From contig JAEZDN010000141.1 in the NCBI GenBank assembly GCA_023433275.1, positions 1 to 31,870 of the forward strand: DNA of 31,870 bases. The letters are read 5' to 3'. The notes under the pieces are model-generated. The model worked only from the letters and a program-made list of their open reading frames with translations, was not told where the DNA came from and did not search any database. The stretch comes from Verrucomicrobiota bacterium. Its GTDB lineage: Bacteria > Verrucomicrobiota > Verrucomicrobiia > Opitutales > Opitutaceae. Shown piece by piece: positions 30,815 to 31,870 of the stretch (position 1 is its first letter; the number at the start of each line of letters is the position of its first letter). A program made the translations under genes and the position numbers.

Positions 30815-31870
30815 TTGGCCGCGGGCGCCGGAGGCGGGGACGGAGGACGCAGCGAGCGCGGCTGGCGCTCGAGGTGGGCGGCGACGTCCTTGGCAGCCTG
30901 GGTGACGACGCCGGGCTTGTTGAGGAAGCCGAGGTCGCGGAACCAGTCGAGGAAGCGCGCGGACCAGGTGCCGAAGGGAATGCCGCCCATGTTGCTGATG
31001 CTGCCGGTGGCGGGTGGCTCGTCGGGGCCGGTCTTGTCGCCGGGATGGCGGCCGCGGGCGTAGAGCATCATCTCGATGTTGGGCACGCCATCCATGAGCA
31101 TGGCCTCGTAGAAATTGACGGCCCAGAGGGCGTGGATCCAGTCGCCCTGGCCGGCGCAGGCGAGGAAAGTCGGCGGCATGGCGCGGGGGATGGCGGGCGG
31201 GTTGTCATTGCGGAAGAAGAGCGAGGGTCCGGGATAGATGCTGCCGATGAAATCGGGGCGGGAGGAAACTTTCGCGAGCGGGTTCGAGGGCACGTCGTTG
31301 ACGCGGTCGAATTCCTCCCAGAGCAGGCCGGCGTTCATGGCGAGCTCGGCGCCTGCGGAGAAGCCCATGATGCCGATCCTGGCGGGATCGAGTTTCCATT
31401 CCTTCGCGTAGGCGCGCACGAGCTTGATGGCCTGGAGGGCATCGTTCACGCCGTCGGTTTTCGGTTCGTAGCCATCGCTGCGCAGGCGATTGCGAAGGAT
31501 GATGGTGCTGACGCCGTGGTGGCCGAGGAATTGGACCAGCGGCGAGGCCTCGCCGACGTTGAGGCTGCGATGGCCGCCGCCGCCCGCGAGGATCACGGCC
31601 GCGCCGGTGTTGAGCTGGCCGTTGCCCGCGTGGAATTCAATGGAGGGATTGTGGATGCTCGTGACGGCGCCGACGAGAGCGGGGCCCCAGAGCTGGTAGA
31701 TTTCCGGCTCCTTGATTTTGTCGGCCTTGAGGTAGGAGGAATCAGGAGGATAGAGCGGGATGACAATGCCGCCGGGAAGGACGGCTTGCGGAGCGTAGGG
31801 CGCGTCGGTCCTCGGGCCCGGCGCCGGCACGCGTTGCGGGGCGGGCAGCGGCGGGAGCGCGGCCTCCGCG
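30811..31870 (-). CDS. Alpha/beta hydrolase (acetyl-esterase type), partial at window edge
   Basis: At least 352 residues; the frame runs off the right edge at 31870, so its N-terminus, perhaps a signal peptide, is missing. It is an alpha/beta hydrolase of the acetyl-xylan/BD-FAE-like esterase kind. It has an oxyanion loop AVILAGGGGHRSL, nucleophile elbow GFSAG with Ser158 counted from GTG 31830, a possible Asp in GQGDWIH, and catalytic His in RGRHPGD. The late motif GGIPFGTWSARFLDWFRDLG is typical of this group. Such enzymes deacetylate plant polysaccharides. The C-terminal tail PSPPPAPAAK is low complexity. The GGTCCGGTC hairpin element overlaps its stop region. Confidence 0.85.
   Translation of the reverse strand, partial: AEAALPPLPAPQRVPAPGPRTDAPYAPQAVLPGGIVIPLYPPDSSYLKADKIKEPEIYQLWGPALVGAVTSIHNPSIEFHAGNGQLNTGAAVILAGGGGHRSLNVGEASPLVQFLGHHGVSTIILRNRLRSDGYEPKTDGVNDALQAIKLVRAYAKEWKLDPARIGIMGFSAGAELAMNAGLLWEEFDRVNDVPSNPLAKVSSRPDFIGSIYPGPSLFFRNDNPPAIPRAMPPTFLACAGQGDWIHALWAVNFYEAMLMDGVPNIEMMLYARGRHPGDKTGPDEPPATGSISNMGGIPFGTWSARFLDWFRDLGFLNKPGVVTQAAKDVAAHLERQPRSLRPPSPPPAPAAK

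Overview
The window is a high-GC bacterial chromosome segment (roughly 65% GC by eye) of ordinary housekeeping and accessory genes on both strands. Nearly every intergenic gap is filled with short palindromic repeats. The product mix, the scarcity of Shine-Dalgarno motifs and the repeat-rich spacers make me favour Verrucomicrobiota, perhaps Opitutaceae. That is inference from family memory; no marker was searched. The left edge (4-69) is a pure C tract that looks like a contig-end sequencing artefact, so this is probably the start of a draft contig.

Layout, left to right. 1-540: poly-C, repeats and a tRNA-Val(UAC). 541-1690: a lower-GC patch with two coupled minus-strand genes of unknown function. 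1805-6237: four plus-strand biosynthetic genes, hemC, hemD, a DegT/DnrJ-type sugar aminotransferase and trpF, separated by repeats. 6361-7165: a four-copy tandem array of a ~200-bp compound repeat. 7359-12509: a small membrane protein, a secreted TPR protein, ffh, a small exported protein, a zinc-ribbon protein and a single-domain response regulator. 12627-20639: der, fmt, a LysM protein, parB, secG, a LolA-like protein, a double ribbon-helix-helix protein with a histone-H1-like tail, and an aspartate-type aminotransferase. 21197-23522: an ECF42-type sigma factor module (sigma factor, DGPF/YCII protein, divergent DUF1428 protein). 24033-27603: a flavodoxin-like protein divergent from a luciferase-like monooxygenase, an MFS transporter and a PhnA-like zinc-ribbon protein. 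28085-31870: a secreted esterase, two exported proteins of unknown function and a hydrolase cut by the window edge.

How the genes relate. hemC and hemD catalyse consecutive steps of tetrapyrrole synthesis. secG and ffh both serve protein export. LysM-parB (2-bp gap), the LolA-like and ribbon-helix-helix genes (2-bp gap) and YCII-sigma (13-bp gap) look like operons. The ECF42 module has two similar promoter-like sequences facing outwards between its divergent genes, consistent with autoregulation.

The most interesting signal is in the repeats. Several families with unrelated stem sequences share one design: read on the proper strand, a GTAG, GGAG or GTGG tetranucleotide followed by a short hairpin. 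This matches REP elements mobilised by RAYT (TnpA-REP) transposases. They occur singly, as inverted pairs and as tandem arrays, although no transposase lies in this window.
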